64,000 nt of DNA, taken from NCBI GenBank assembly GCA_002794785.1, contig NBBA01000007.1, forward strand, positions 310,001-374,000. The letters run 5' to 3'. The position numbers were made by a program, and so were the translations under genes. Positions 45,944 to 60,738 of the stretch are shown here, in pieces; the first letter of the stretch is position 1, and every line of letters starts with the position of its first letter. This DNA is from Coniferiporia sulphurascens (lineage: Eukaryota; Basidiomycota; Agaricomycetes; Hymenochaetales; Hymenochaetaceae). Under the pieces are notes generated by a model. It searched no databases and was not told the origin of the DNA. It saw nothing but the letters and a program-made list of their open reading frames with translations.

Positions 45944-47872
45944 ATGACCGCGCACGCGCGTATCGCACCCCTCAAGCTTCGCTTTGTCGTCGTCGGCGGG
46001 TCCCTAGGAGGACTAGCTGTTGCTTTTGCACTTGCACGCGCAGGTCACAACGTACACGTTGTTGAACAGGGGAAAGGTCTTGTTGAAGTACGTGCTTTTT
46101 CCTTCTCCCCACATCGTCTCCTTTCCCCTTCATTCTTCAAGGATATCCTGAAGCTGTCTCCGGTTCTGGGTGATTGACTATGTTGCTGAGCAGGATGCTT
46201 GCGGAATTCGCATTCCACCAAATCTCGCACGGATTCTTGATCGCTGGGGCCTTGAAAGGGACTTCAAACAGCACGCAATTTTGTGCAAGCAGTTGACTTT
46301 CAGGAAACGTGTGTTAATCACAGCTCTATTTTATCAAGGACAGCATGCTTACTTCTCAACAGTGCGCACAGGAGAGATATTAGGTGGTCTTGAGTACAAG
46401 GAAGAGGTCATGAAAGTCCTTGAAGCCGACTTTTGGTTAATGCATGTGAGCCCTGCCCTTCTCGGACTCAGTGTTTCCTCTTCAACCCTGTTTAATTAAC
46501 TTGGTTATTCAACAGTATGCCGATCTACTTGCTCAAGTATACAGTCTCGCGATATCGGCGGGCGCAGTCGTGCAATTTGGGACGACAGTGACCACGATTG
46601 ACCCTTCAACGCCGACTGTAACACTTTCGACTGGTGAAATACTCAAGCCAGACATTGTAATCGGCGCGGATGGCTACCGGTCGTTGTGCCAGCAGATCAT
46701 AGAGCGAGATATTGTTGCGGACGGTGGTGACCCATTGGAACGTGAGGACAGTGGCACGGTTGTGTACAGCATGGATGTTGACGTCAGCGATGTCACCCCC
46801 GAGAGCGACTCCGAACTCTATGATATTGTGCATAGGCCAGTATGGACTGCCTATGCAGGTTCATACGTGTCCGTCCTAACCTCACCCTCGGTGTGTAGCT
46901 TTACGGGTCGATTGCTTGGTCATGGAGCTTTAGGCGACTAACTATCTCCACAGAGAAATTTTAAGGAGTTCAGCATCCAAATATTCAATCCGGATGTTCC
47001 GGATACGGAGGACACATGGAACAAGATCGTGCCTGTTGATAAAATCAATACGAAGGGCTTCCCTAGAGCGTACGTGACAGCCAGTCCTGTGTCTGGTGCT
47101 GACTTAGCTTACTTATTCATGACCAAATCAGATTACTAGAGCTCACTCATAGAGCAAAAACAGCTGTTGAAACGAAGTTTGTAAAGCGACGAATTGACGA
47201 CTGGGTACATCCCGACGCGAAGCTCGTTCTTCTTGGGGAATCAGCCCATCCACAGATTGTGGGTGCCTTCTTCGCCTCTGCCGCTTTACTTGCTCACCCC
47301 TTATACCCTTGAAGCCTTCTTCGACTCATTCTGGTTCACTTGCCGTCGAAGACGCCGCTGTGTTTGGCGCGATCTTTTCTCGACTTCGTTCACACGATCA
47401 GATCCAGCCATTCTTGGCTGGCTACGAGGAGTTACGTATGGAGCGTTGCTGGGATGTACAGCAATCTGAAAGCGCGAACAGTGCATCGGTAATGTTGCCA
47501 GATGGCCCCGAACAAGAGGAACGTGACCGCTCGATGCGTGAAGCGGCAAAGCTTGGCTCTGGCGGTTGGGATGAATCAACATTCCGCCATCTCTGGGAGG
47601 ATATTCGAATTCTATTCGCGTATGATCCAGAGGAGGACGCCGAGGAATGGTGGCAGAGATGGGGCCTTTTACGTGAGCGCGCAGAAGAAAGCCGTGTGGA
47701 TATGGAGCGTCTCGCTCTCAACATGGGTGTCGAGAAGCGCTACGTGAGCTATGACGAAGACGAGGAAGATGAAGACGTAGATGTGGATGCGGAGGCATTG
47801 GAAATGAGGAGCCCGTTCGGTCTCTCACGCACGGTCAGCGTATACGTCGAGTCGTCACATCTTGGCGACTGA
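45944..47872 (+). CDS. FAD-dependent monooxygenase (salicylate hydroxylase-like)
   Basis: Likely a class A flavoprotein hydroxylase acting on an aromatic compound with NAD(P)H and oxygen. Seven exons fit in phase to 505 residues: 45944-46087, 46194-46308, 46363-46445, 46516-46890, 46954-47069, 47132-47258 and 47315-47872. The Rossmann entry is VVVGGSLGGLAVAFALARAG (glycines at 18-23) with the FAD-ribose glutamate in HVVEQ. The DG motif reads IVIGADGYRS. The usual GDxxHP motif reads GESAHPQIPS, with Glu for Asp, followed by LAVEDAAVFG. The intron 46309-46362 is 54 bp and stop-free, so an unspliced ORF hides it; removing it gives the expected FRKLRTGEILGG. The C-terminus has an acidic run (YDEDEEDEDVDVDAEALE). 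Its closeness to a halogenase and an O-methyltransferase hints at a tailoring role. Confidence 0.85.
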
Positions 47873-50800
47873 AAGGCGGGGAGCGGAGGTCACAAATTGA
47901 AGAACTTTTCGAAAGTGCATCATCTGTCAACTGTTCCTATATCCGACGGCCCTTCGCATCGCTATGACTTTAGTGCTCCTCACGGCACAGGTCCGCTTTA
48001 ATTCCTTATCCTTGGTCACCATGTTTCTCTTCGGGTGTTTAAACGTAATGCGCCTTTCCCCGCGCCGAAAAGTGACTTCGTCTCATTTGTGCCTATATGT
48101 ATTTGAGCCTGCCTTTCTCCGTCCATTCTTCCCTCGGCTTTTCTCAGCTCCTTCATCCACCTATTGTACACCGCCTTATTAACTCTTTGCTCATCGTGTG
48201 CGCTTATATGTACTTGTAGGCTGCCGGCTCTCAGGCTCCGGCGCGTGCGTGGACGACTATGTCAATGACGCGTACCGACTTCATGTTTACTCTTCTCCCT
48301 TCATCGCATCGCCCCTTATTGATCTTGGTCCAATACCAGTCTTTCCCTCTATTCCGCTTTATTCCCTTTCGTCACCGCTTCGTCTCACTGTGCATGCGTC
48401 AGAGATATAGACTCCCTAATAGGCTAACATTCGCTAACGACTCATCTCCCGCGCGTCGGTACAGAACGAACAAACATCCTGTAAAATACCTCCAACTTGT
48501 ACATAGGCGTATAAAAAGTAGCGCGCACAGGCTTGCGTCGGCTTTGTAAATGTGTACATTTTTTGTTCCATGGAATAGCGCACTCAGGGCCAGACCCTAG
48601 CACGAGAGTATCCTAATATGGAGGCTGACGGAAATCAAGGATATGTGAACCTGGGCGCCAGTAAATCAGTACCCCGTGCACGTTATCCACCCCCTTACCA
48701 CTTACACTTGGATGAAATATTCTAAGGGGAGAGTGTAGGGGGGTCGGAAAACCACGCGCAGACGCGGAGGAAAGACAGATGGTTAGATGAATTCCGATCG
48801 TCCGTAAAAATCGAGGGTGGTTACATCTGCCAGCAAAACCCACCCCACCCTGAGCCGGGTGGGTAAACGGTAGTTAGATCAGAGCGGCACACTCGGCGGT
48901 GAGAAACATGTGTGCGCAGGAGATTATAAATATGAAATCCCCCTCCCGACCCTTGCACCCCCGTCCGGCGGTGGAGAAAGGAAAAGGGGTTAGTGGTCCC
49001 CTACCCCGGGCCCCTGAACTCATCCCGGCTGCGGCTTGCGGCTCGAAGCCGGTGCCCAGGAAGGAAGCTTCCGTGAACGCCAGGAACGCCCGAGCTGGCG
49101 ACAATCCTCTGGTGTCCGGAGCTGCGTTTGGGTGCACAAGGTTTTGCGTTTCGGTTCGGCTAGGTCGTCGATTAAACTTACGAGGGTCAGGCAACCGCAA
49201 CCCGGAAATGGAGCTCGTTTATGATTTAATGATCAGCTACTATAACCTTCCGCTTGCAGAAATCGGAGGGTAGCAAATCCGATGAGAACGCCAGAAGCCA
49301 AGTCTCAATACTTACTTGCCCCACTATTGCATGTTTGTGAATTGTGATTAAGCAGCGTCGTAATCTCTGGTTTTTTCCTTCTTTTCAAAGAACAAAGGAA
49401 GAATTGGATTAGGACTTTTCAAATTAGCCTAGACTTGAATTCGCTATCTAATACTGCAAACAAGTAGTGGAGTAGGTTTACTTTCGTTTCTTTTTAGACT
49501 CTATAAGAATTTACAGCTCCGCTTAAATGAAATTGAAATCGCATCTCTCTGACCCCTTATGTTTCTTACACCACCCTTTTTTCATCAGACTGAAACGTGT
49601 TTGCTCACTCCCTGGCTACGATCAATCCATCTGGGATGATAATCAACGACCCGCATGGTGCCTGTTCAGATTGAGAAGGAATCTCAAAAACTTCGTTGTT
49701 GGCCCTGTTTGCTGGCTAGGTTTCTCGAGTCGCACTCACGCCGCCGCGGGGTACACGTTGTCCGCATGAATACTTTTCTCTACGCCTCAAGGCAGGAGGA
49801 TATCGTTATCTGTGATTCAAATATTGGAGGGTGCCGTGTTTTTGAAATGTGCTGTACGTATAACGTTCCGTGGGGAATACTTGTGGACGATTGAGTCTAA
49901 TTTATGGTTTTAGGGTCTAGGGAGGTTGTGTTTAACCTCTGGCTGCGTGTTACAGTATGTGGTTCTTTTCTAGGCACCTTGAAGTCGTACGGTTGGATGT
50001 CTCTTTCCAGACGTGAAGTTGGCCAGCTTGTCTTCGAGTTCATATTTTTGTCGTAAGCCTATGCAGAGAAGCTTCATCTGTGCTCAGAACCCTTTGTCTG
50101 CCCTGCTTTTTTACTTCATCCTGGGCTGAAAGAACTCGGCGGGATTGCGGGACCGAAATCCAGTGTCCTGGCGCATAACTTCAATTTATGTCCAGTGGAA
50201 TGCCGGTCTTACACATGCTCCGGACCGTCATAGTTTTCTTCTTCCTCGTCTCAATCACCAAGTATCTTCGTGGCCGAATCCCTGGAAATATGTGCTTCTG
50301 TTCCGCTCTTCTTTTCCTCCTGAATTAACGTTCTCATCTGAAGAGTCGCGAAATGAAGAAAATATCTTCAATTTAACATTCACATTTAAAGTCACAGTTC
50401 CTTCCTCATTCGCGCCGCTCGATTTACAAGACTCTGGCTCCAGCTTCAGTTTCTATTTCGGTTCCGCTCTCTCTGCCGCAGTCACATTAATCCCTTCTCC
50501 AAAAAGTTTATACGAAATTTGTTGATATCATCCAACACGCTGGTTTTCCGATCGACGGACTTTTTCCACACTTCGAAATATGGTATGCTTGTTGGCAGCC
50601 AGCATGATTATGCTCATCAACTATGACTAGAGGAGGGTTAGCTCGCTTTTGACGCGTACGCGTACGCGCACGCACCGAACCGAACCCCGCCCCCGTTCTC
50701 GCAATTAGCCGATTGCCGCAGCCGCACGCGAGATCTTCCTGTGGGGTTAATCGGTTACCTTGCTATTTTCCCCTCGGCTTTTACGAGTCCCAGCTCCCAT

Positions 50801-51935
50801 CCTTCGCTTCGTCTTCAAGAAAAACTTGAAGGAAGCGCTTGCGCGTTTAGACTGGGCTGGGCAGAGCTGAGTACGTGATTAGATCCTGCGCGGATGGGAT
50901 GCATGTGAGTCTTTCTTTTTCTTTTATGTCCTTGTCCTTACTGCACATTATACCCTTCTTACCCTTAGGCATACACACGTGAGCGTACATAACTTTTCTG
51001 TAGAACTTACACGTGGACGATGACATCGTAAATGCTTTAATGTGGGTTTAGGGTGTAGGGAGGATCGGAAGACATCGGCAACTCGACCGCGCCAGAAGGA
51101 ATGATAAAGCCTTCTTGACTGGAATAGGTGGAAGAACGGTATAAGCTTGTTCGTCCGGTGTCTAACGTCAAACGGCTACCGGGTAGGTTAATGACGGTTT
51201 ATAATACAGTATGCAGATACCATCATGTCTATCGATGCTAGCACCGACGAGTACTAGTGCCGACACTACCCACTCAAGAGGAGCGCTAGCACTAGCGTTG
51301 GCGTCATCTGTAGCACTTGGCGATGACAGTATCAACACAAAGGGAGATGAAAAAGGATAATCGGGCAGCTGAATGCTTGGTGGGTGCGCGAAGGTGTGCA
51401 CAAACGGTATCATTAATATTTGAGAAGGTGCTAAGGCGATACGGGCGGCTCCGCACGTGCCAGTGGTACGGCTGAGGCTAGCGGGAGTGGCCGATCGGCT
51501 CAATCGGAGCCGCCGGGACGCGTGTGCGTGTGCGGGTGCGGGATCGGCGCTTGTCTCCGCCTCCGTCTCCGTGTCGGGGCTTGCGATAATCAAAACCGAT
51601 ATGTACTACTACTCATTGCTGATGCCGGTGTGATGAGGTCAAGTGCGGCACGGTGTACGACGGACGAACGGACGTCGGACGATGACGGCGGGGTGATTTC
51701 AGGTCTTGTTATTAATCAGTACATACAGGGCTTGGCATGCGCTGACGCGTGGTGGCATGATAAAAAAGTATTACTAAAAAGTACATCGATTGATTAAGTC
51801 TCTCCCGAGCCCGCGATGCGTCGTGCGACCCGGGGGCCATTTGGAACGTGACAAGAAGAAATGAAGGAGAAAAAAAGGGGGAGGGGGGATTAGTGTTGAC
51901 TACCCCTTACTTACTAACTTATCTGCGTGCTTGCA
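47873..51935. other. Non-coding stretch, nothing recognised
   Basis: About 4 kb between the monooxygenase and the halogenase 3' end. A short GC-rich palindrome lies near 48845-48870 (ccaccctgagccgggtggg). The longest ORFs, near 50145 (+) and 51168 (-), are compositionally biased and match no family I know. Confidence 0.45.
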
Positions 51936-54378
<2,443 letters not shown>

Positions 54379-56659
54379 ATGGCTCCTGCTTCCCTCCACT
54401 TCGACATCCCTCAGGCGATCGCCCTTGCAGACCTCATCTCAGACGCCGTCCGCAAGCTCGCCCTCGTCCCCGATGGCAACGAGCATGCGTCCCGTACACC
54501 CGTCCTCAACATCGTTGCAGCGACAGCTCAGCTCTCTGCCCTCGTCCGTCCGCCCGTTCAGGCTGTCATGGAGGCCGCCACCGGCGTTCGTACCCTTCCG
54601 TGTCCAGTGTAGCGCTGGCGTTCTGATTTATCCGTGCAGTACCACCTCTCGGCCGCCCTGCGCCTCGTCGTCGAGGCAAACGTCGTCGAGGCCATCCGGG
54701 CACGGGGCACGTCTCTTAACGATGACAGTCCCCCCGCTCTCCACGCTACTGAGATAGCTCGGCTGTGTGGCGTGGACTCCCGCAAGCTCGGTCCGTGACT
54801 GCTCCACACATACAAATGCGACCCGTACTTTCGGCTCATTCTTCCCATCCCCAGCCCGCATTCTGCGTCTCCTTGCGACACATCACATTTTTACAGAAGC
54901 CGCCCCGGACGTCTTCGCAAACAACAGGCTAAGCATCGTTCTGGACTCGGGTGCTCCACTTGAGGATATTCTCCCGCTCCCCGCTGTGGACGGAGCGAAC
55001 GAGGAACAGGGTGCGGACGTACGGCGCGACGTACGATGGCAGAAGAAGTACAGTGCTCCGACTCCCGGCGCGGGACTCGCGGCTCTTATCGGAGTAACGT
55101 GCGCCGGTCCTCCTTTTTTTTTTAATGATCCATGATTACTAAGCATTTCTTGCTTGTGTAGAACGGACGAATCTATGCTCCACGCAACTGCACTCACAGA
55201 TACTCTGCTTTATCCGTCTTCCCTTCCACCTGGCGTCTCTGATTCGGTCGCGGGCGACCTTGCATATCTTTCCGAGCTCAATCCGGACGACCCTCTGGCT
55301 GCACCTTTTGCACGTTCCCGACCGGAAGCTGCGCGCCTGCACCGTACAATGTTCGACTGGCTCAGTGCACCAGGACATACCCACCGCCTAACGCGCTTTG
55401 GGTGCGCGATGAAGGGTATGGGAGCCATGACTCCCGAAAGCGCCATCTTGAAAGGTAAGTCACGATTTCAAATTTTCATCTTACGGCTTGACGCATCCAT
55501 TTGGCAGGCTTCAATTGGGGTGCACTTCCGGAAGGAAGCGAAGTCGTTGATATCGGCGGTGGCGTTGGTGCGGCCGCGCTTCCAATTGTCCGTGCATACC
55601 CACACTTGCGCCTTGTCGTCCAGGACATGGAAGGTGTCGTCGACGTTGCACCAAAGGTGGGAGCTTTTTTTATAAACTTGTACGTGCGTGTTTTCAGATT
55701 CTGATGGCTCGCTGTGCAGTTCTGGGAGAGCAACTTCCCTGAAGCGCTTGCACAGAAGAGAGTTTCGTTCCAAGGTATGCACTTTTGCTTCTGATTCCGA
55801 GTTTTTTTCTCACCTTCTTTTTTCCGATGAAAGTTCAAAGCTTTTTTGAGCCCCAAGCTACTCGCGCATCACCACCAGCGGCGTTCCTCCTACGCATGAT
55901 AATGCACAACTGGCCTGACGTCCAGGCGGAACAGATATTACGGCAGATACGAGCTGCGTGTCCCGACCCCGGAAATACGGATGATGGTACGTGGTTCTCG
56001 GAAATTTTTGAGTTCGCGAGAAGAGTGAGAGTAAAAGACAAACTTTGCTAATCTTGTGCTTCGATAGACGGGAAGACGCTGACTAAGCTCGTAATCGTGG
56101 ACAGCATTCTGATGAACGCGTGCCGGGAAGGGTTGGATGCCGCGGCAATCGCAAGCGACGCAGTAACTAGCGCACCTGAGCCTCTGCTCGCTAACTGGGG
56201 TACAGCTAACGGGCTAGCATACAAACTCGATATCCAGGTTTGCTATCTCTTCGGGTTTATGCGTTTGAATTGAATCCGGCTGACGCCGAGATGGCTACGC
56301 AGATGCTGAATAACCACAATGCTGGTGAACGTACGCTCCCAGAATTCACACGCTTGCTTGCGCGAACAGGTTGGCGGGTGGTCGCGGTGCACGCCGCGCA
56401 TGAGAGCTGGATGCCACAGATAGTCGCCGTACCTGTCCCAGTGCCTGGCACTGAAATTACCGTTCCTGTCCCAACGTCTGCCACGTCGTCGCCGACGCTG
56501 GTGGCTACGCCCGTTTTGGACACAATTATCGCTGATGGGAAAGAGCTGGGGGAAGAAGCGACTGAGAAGAAAGTGAAGCGCCGAAGCATATGGCGCGGTG
56601 CGTTCACGCACATACGGAGGCTATCGAGCGGGGTGGTCGTTGCGACCTCGGGCCACTAG
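54379..56659 (+). CDS. S-adenosylmethionine O-methyltransferase (Methyltransf_2)
   Basis: Predicted to methylate a hydroxyl, usually phenolic, with S-adenosylmethionine. Nine exons fit in phase to 596 residues: 54379-54585, 54640-54790, 54855-55098, 55162-55454, 55508-55656, 55720-55774, 55834-55986, 56068-56237 and 56291-56659. An N-terminal helical dimerisation part (LSAALRLVVEANVVEAIRA, then ATEIARLCGVDSRKL) precedes the catalytic fold. Motif I is VVDIGGGVGAAALPIV (about 310-326), then VVQDMEGVV, and the catalytic histidine is in RMIMHNWPD (about residue 391). NAGERTLPEFTRLLARTGW is the usual family end. An extra tail of about 70 residues, rich in Val, Pro and Thr and then basic, is unusual. 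The last intron ends in a weak acceptor (CCGAG), so that junction is the least sure. The divergent partner is a halogenase. Confidence 0.9.
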
Positions 56660-58226
56660 GTGATCGAGCGCGATATCAACCTCAGTATCGAATTCAGATT
56701 CGGCTCAAAACCTCAGCTCAATCCAGCTTCTGGGTGGTTTGACCGTCTGTTGTGGTGTACGTATCGGGGTGGGAAGTACATGTTGTACCATGTGTGTGAG
56801 TTAGATCCATATCTGTTTCTGTTTCTGTCTCTGGTCTCCCGTTTTGTCATGCTCTCTTTTCCGTCTGTACTGTGTATATTTGTATAATGTGCATACCTCC
56901 CTCCATTAACTCCATGGGCGTTCGCGCCCGTGCATGTACGGCTTTAGGCCACCTCGCTTTCCCTTTGTAACCACATCTTTTGTTGCCCTCTCCATTGAAA
57001 TGGCTTGTGTATGGAATATATCGTATTGATGGTGTAATACTTGCTCGTCCGACTCGGATCGCTCTTGGGCCGTGGTCGTCAGACGGTCGGGTGCTCGGGC
57101 AGAAGCGGCATGCGGGTACAGCCGTCCACACACAGTTCTGGAGCGATTAGATTGCGTTTGGTCATCGCTTAAGTGTACGTTAGCCTCGGTGCCTGCATAC
57201 GTACAGGCCGCGCCGGCGCCGCGCTTAGGATGACAGGTAACACGATTTCCGACCTCCGAGCCTCCAAGTTCACGGATCGCGGGTTCGCGGATTCGCGGAC
57301 GCACGGGCGCACGGGCTTGCCGGAGGGGACTGATAAGAAATCCCCGGTTGGTTCCGATGGTCGGGACTATTCGAGGTACGTATACTGTATGTACTCGCGA
57401 CGTGTGTGCGTAGCGCTTTGGGCCGACGCGGCGGGGTGGGAAGGTCACGGTCGGGCGATCAGGGACAGGGGTCCGAGGATGCTGCTGTTTTTTTATTTTA
57501 CCCCCCTTGGGTCGGCCGGTGGGTGGTTACTGTTGCTACACTGTACTATATCGTGAATTTGTTGAGGGATTTTGGCGATGTGCGTCCGAATCCGACTCCA
57601 AATCCAACTCCAACTCCGGGGATAGCGTGAGGGAGGGAGGGTCTCACGTTCGTTTCGGTTCGTTTTCGCATCGCCGTGCGGTCGTGCGTTCTTTGCGCCC
57701 GTGTTGCAATGTGGTCATGATGTGGTCATGAATCATGATGTGTGATGTGCTTTCTCGGTTACTACGGTAGTTCGTCCCCTTCCCTATACAATTAATATGC
57801 GCACATAGGTGTACACACGTACGTACGTACTTGATTTACACACGATGGGGTGGCTTCGCGTTCGCGTTCGTTTGCTCGGGGTTACTCAGATAGGTCTGGG
57901 CTGGGAGCTGGACCGTGGGGTGGAGCTGTCGTTAGTACCGCGCCACGGTCGGCGCCGTGGGAAGGGAACTGAGAGTAGAACAGTGTCAGTGTCAGAGTCA
58001 GAGTCAGACGTCATCGGGATGCCGGTATAAATGGAAAAGAAAAAGTTTTGTGTGTCAGAGGAAGGAAGGAAGATACGAGCGACCTACGACCAGGAGCGCC
58101 CCGGCGCGCAGAACGATATGGTTCGTCGTAATTTGTACGAGCGGAGCCGTAAAGGCGGAGTTAGCTGGTCGGAGGCTGGAGCGCGTTTGCTTCTTGAGGA
58201 ATCACGTGTTATCCTTTTATGGTTTA
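56660..58226. other. Non-coding stretch with small simple repeats
   Basis: No gene was recognised. There is an imperfect hexamer run (tccaac type) at 57585-57619 and a gtcaga-type run at 57981-58008. The stretch ends at the left edge of the MITE. Confidence 0.5.
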
Positions 58227-58532
58227 CAGCTGTTTGCATATATGATGGCACAACGCGTCGTAAAATTTTGTGCATACTTGCAGTTTTAATTGAAATGACT
58301 TAGCTAAATTCAGCGTGAAATTGACTTAGTCACGTCGTGCCATGCTGCGGCCAGCACTTATATTCCACCCTGTTGCGCATCTACTTGATAAACTGCTGCA
58401 CCGTAAGATAAAAATCACAGCCATATGATCTTGAGCAGTCCAGGTTTGTCATGAACCCAGAAACAAATGGCTTTTAATTTGAGTTTATTGGAGCAGAGTA
58501 GAATGTATGCACTGGCCGCAGAACGGCGTGAC

Positions 58533-58546
58533 GCGACTAAGTCAGT
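58533..58546 (+). repeat. Target-site duplication, left copy
   Basis: The 14-mer gcgactaagtcagt is repeated exactly at 59406-59419, on the other side of the retroposed insertion. It belongs to the right arm of the MITE. Confidence 0.75.
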
Positions 58547-59405
58547 TTTTTTTTAATTTTTTTTTAATGCATTTCTAGAAAGCGTGTCATGACTACGGTA
58601 CAAAATGTGCCTGGGGGCCCGTAGGGCCCCCCTTGAGTGGCCTATACACCTACAAATTACCAACGACTCTGCAGAGATTGACCAGACAAGATGGGAGAGA
58701 GTAAGTGGTGGAAAGGGCAGAATACTAGGAGGATGCCAGAAGCAGGAGAGGGTGTAGTGAACCACACTATGGGAGGTTGGATACAAAGGGTGATAGCACA
58801 GGCATGGGCAGTGTGGGGGCTGAGGCCTGATGCAGGTATCGTAAACAATAAAGGGGGGGGGCCATATATCTGGCCAGGGAGGAATGCAAAAAGTGGACAA
58901 GCTGGGAAAAGACATACATCATCAGAGAGATTTAGGGTACGAGTGCTGCCATCTGCATTACTGGTGGTGGTTCGGCACCCTAACCCATGGAGTTACATTT
59001 TAAACTCCCATCACCCCGGACTTGCCACCACTCCAACAATAGATGCTCTAGGCCAGCATTGCCACCACATGGTGGCAGTCAGCTGTTCTTGGTGTGAGAA
59101 AGCCGAGGACTTACTCATCCGCATGACTGCCAGCAGGGTCTACCCTTGTTAGGGGCAGATGCAATAGGGGATGGCAACAGGGGACATTGCCCCCTCACCC
59201 TGGGCCCCCCACTGCAGGCATTAACGTCGTAGCCCCCCCAGCAGTTGCCCACCAGGGTATGGTTGGGGTAGTGTCTGCTAACCACTCAGACCCCCTTCCT
59301 CAGATGGATCCCCCCTGTCAAGCACCAGAGCTAGAGCTACACTCTGTTGCCCTTTGGCAGTAGAGTTTGAGATAGATGGTGGTGGTAAGAGGTCAAGAAG
59401 GGATG
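58547..59405 (-). mobile_element. Poly(A)-tailed retroposed insertion with 14-bp target duplication
   Basis: The 859-bp segment is bounded by the perfect direct repeat gcgactaagtcagt at 58533-58546 and 59406-59419. At its plus-strand left end are two runs of T (58547-58567), so on the minus strand it ends in an A-rich tail. Both traits are hallmarks of target-primed reverse transcription by a LINE-type machinery. The body is GC-rich with C or G runs (for example near 58615-58635 and 59205-59240). ORFs across it (such as 58691-59152 on + and 58553-58915 on -) show no reverse transcriptase or other domain. It may be a SINE-like element, a 5'-truncated LINE or a retrocopy of a transcript. Confidence 0.72.
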
Positions 59406-59419
59406 GCGACTAAGTCAGT
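59406..59419 (+). repeat. Target-site duplication, right copy
   Basis: Exact copy of the 14-mer at 58533-58546; from here the right arm of the MITE continues to 59512. Confidence 0.75.
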
Positions 59420-59512
59420 CTCACATTGAATTTGGCTAAGTCATTTTAGTTGAAACTATGTACAAAAATTCCCGCGCACGACGCGTTGTGCCATGATATA
59501 TGCAAACAGCTG

Positions 59513-60738
59513 TAAGGTCACCTGCGCCCTTTTTTTCTCCGTAGAGCTTTCGGAGATAGCCTTGAATTCGAACTTTGACTTCAAGTTCGTAACTTCGAAA
59601 ATTCAGTGATTTCAATGTCTTCACTTAGTTCGCGTACTAGTGACGCAGTGGCGGGGATGCCATGGGTGATTGGACTGGTACTGTGCGTATTGAATTGACT
59701 GGAATCATGCTTCTTGGGGAGCCGATATGGCTTCACTGAATTGTCATTTTATGTTGCCGTCATGCGCATCGTGTAGTAGCGCGCCACTAGTCCTGTTCGC
59801 TGTCGGTAACGGCACCTCACACTTACGAAGCTTTTAATTGAATTTGTGTCGAGCATCCAGGCCATGGACATATCAGAGAACTAGTTGAAGGGCTTGCTTG
59901 TGGTGCCTACTTGAAGCGGCCAATATCAATGGCTGCGGGCGCAGCCGCCACGCGCTAGTCGAGATACAGTGAACGCTTTGAGGGGTGTTTCCCTTTGACG
60001 GACAGGTCGTACGTACATAACGAAGAGCTGGCGGGTGACGTGGAAGGCGGCTGTTTGAAAAAAGGTCTTCTGGCGTTGTGGCGGACCTTGATGGTAGTCT
60101 TATATAGGATCTCGTAAGGTGTCAGCCTCAACTAATGTCTCTTTCTGCGCGGGGTTATGGCTGACTGGTCTTTACTGGGCGTATCAATTCTTTATATCTC
60201 CCCCAGCTTGTCGGGTGTTCTGACGAGAAGTGTTCGACTTCTTTCATCCTTCTTTCCCAAGGCAGTTTTTTTCCAGCCCGGCCAGCCTTTATAAGGACAC
60301 GTTTCTCCCCCTGCAGGTTGCCTCTCATAGCATCGTTGAGGATGAGGTAGGCCGAATGCCTGCGCTCCACGTGCAACCTTCGTGTCGTCCGTCCGCGGCA
60401 CAGCTGATTGTGCTTCTTTCGGTTTCTCATAGCACGTTCACGTACCGCCCCAACTGTAAGAAGAAAACGAGCCTTGGAAAGGCCATACTTTCTTAAAAAC
60501 ACACATTCACTGTTGAGCCATACCTTTACCCTCGCATTACTCTAAGCAGTGCTCTTTCCGCCCTGGCGCGTACTGTGTATCTTCAAGATCGCTGGAGTGT
60601 ACACGGAGATTTGCGGAAACTAGTGGTAATAGTGGGCGCAATTGTTATTACTACCACGGGATGCCTTACCAACGGCTTAGGAACAGCTCGTCGGAATACA
60701 TTAAAGGCTATGGCAAGATAAGTCGTACCTGGAAGCTA
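59513..60738. other. Non-coding stretch, nothing recognised
   Basis: About 1.2 kb between the MITE and the WD40 relic. Only short ORFs without motifs are present. Confidence 0.45.

Larger units (their letters stand above)
58227..59512. mobile_element. Long-armed MITE, TA target site, split by a retroposon
   Basis: The element begins CAGCTGTTTGCATATAT and ends with its inverse, ATATATGCAAACAGCTG, flanked by TA at 58225-58226 and 59513-59514. The left arm continues for roughly 150 bp (to about 58380). The right arm is in two parts, 58500-58546 and 59420-59512, because an insertion separates them. Without the insertion the element would be about 410 bp and mostly palindromic. The octamer TGACTTAG or its inverse occurs five times. 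TA duplication and terminal inverted repeats fit a non-autonomous Tc1/mariner-type element; no transposase is encoded. The arms are roughly 80 percent alike by eye, so it is not very recent. Confidence 0.75.

Noticed and set aside
48840..48870. GC-rich palindrome considered as a terminator or element end
   Set aside because: A single short hairpin in intergenic DNA with no partner copy or flanking duplication found.
50145..50525. 126-residue ORF rich in Ser and Phe
   Set aside because: No start context, splice partner or family pattern; composition follows the pyrimidine-rich DNA.
51168..51593. 141-residue minus-strand ORF downstream of the halogenase
   Set aside because: Low-complexity Ala/Ser content with no domain; no supporting splice structure.
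58553..59152. ORFs of 120-153 residues on both strands inside the retroposed insert
   Set aside because: No domain or motif was recognised, and the frames are biased by C/G runs; I do not call a gene.
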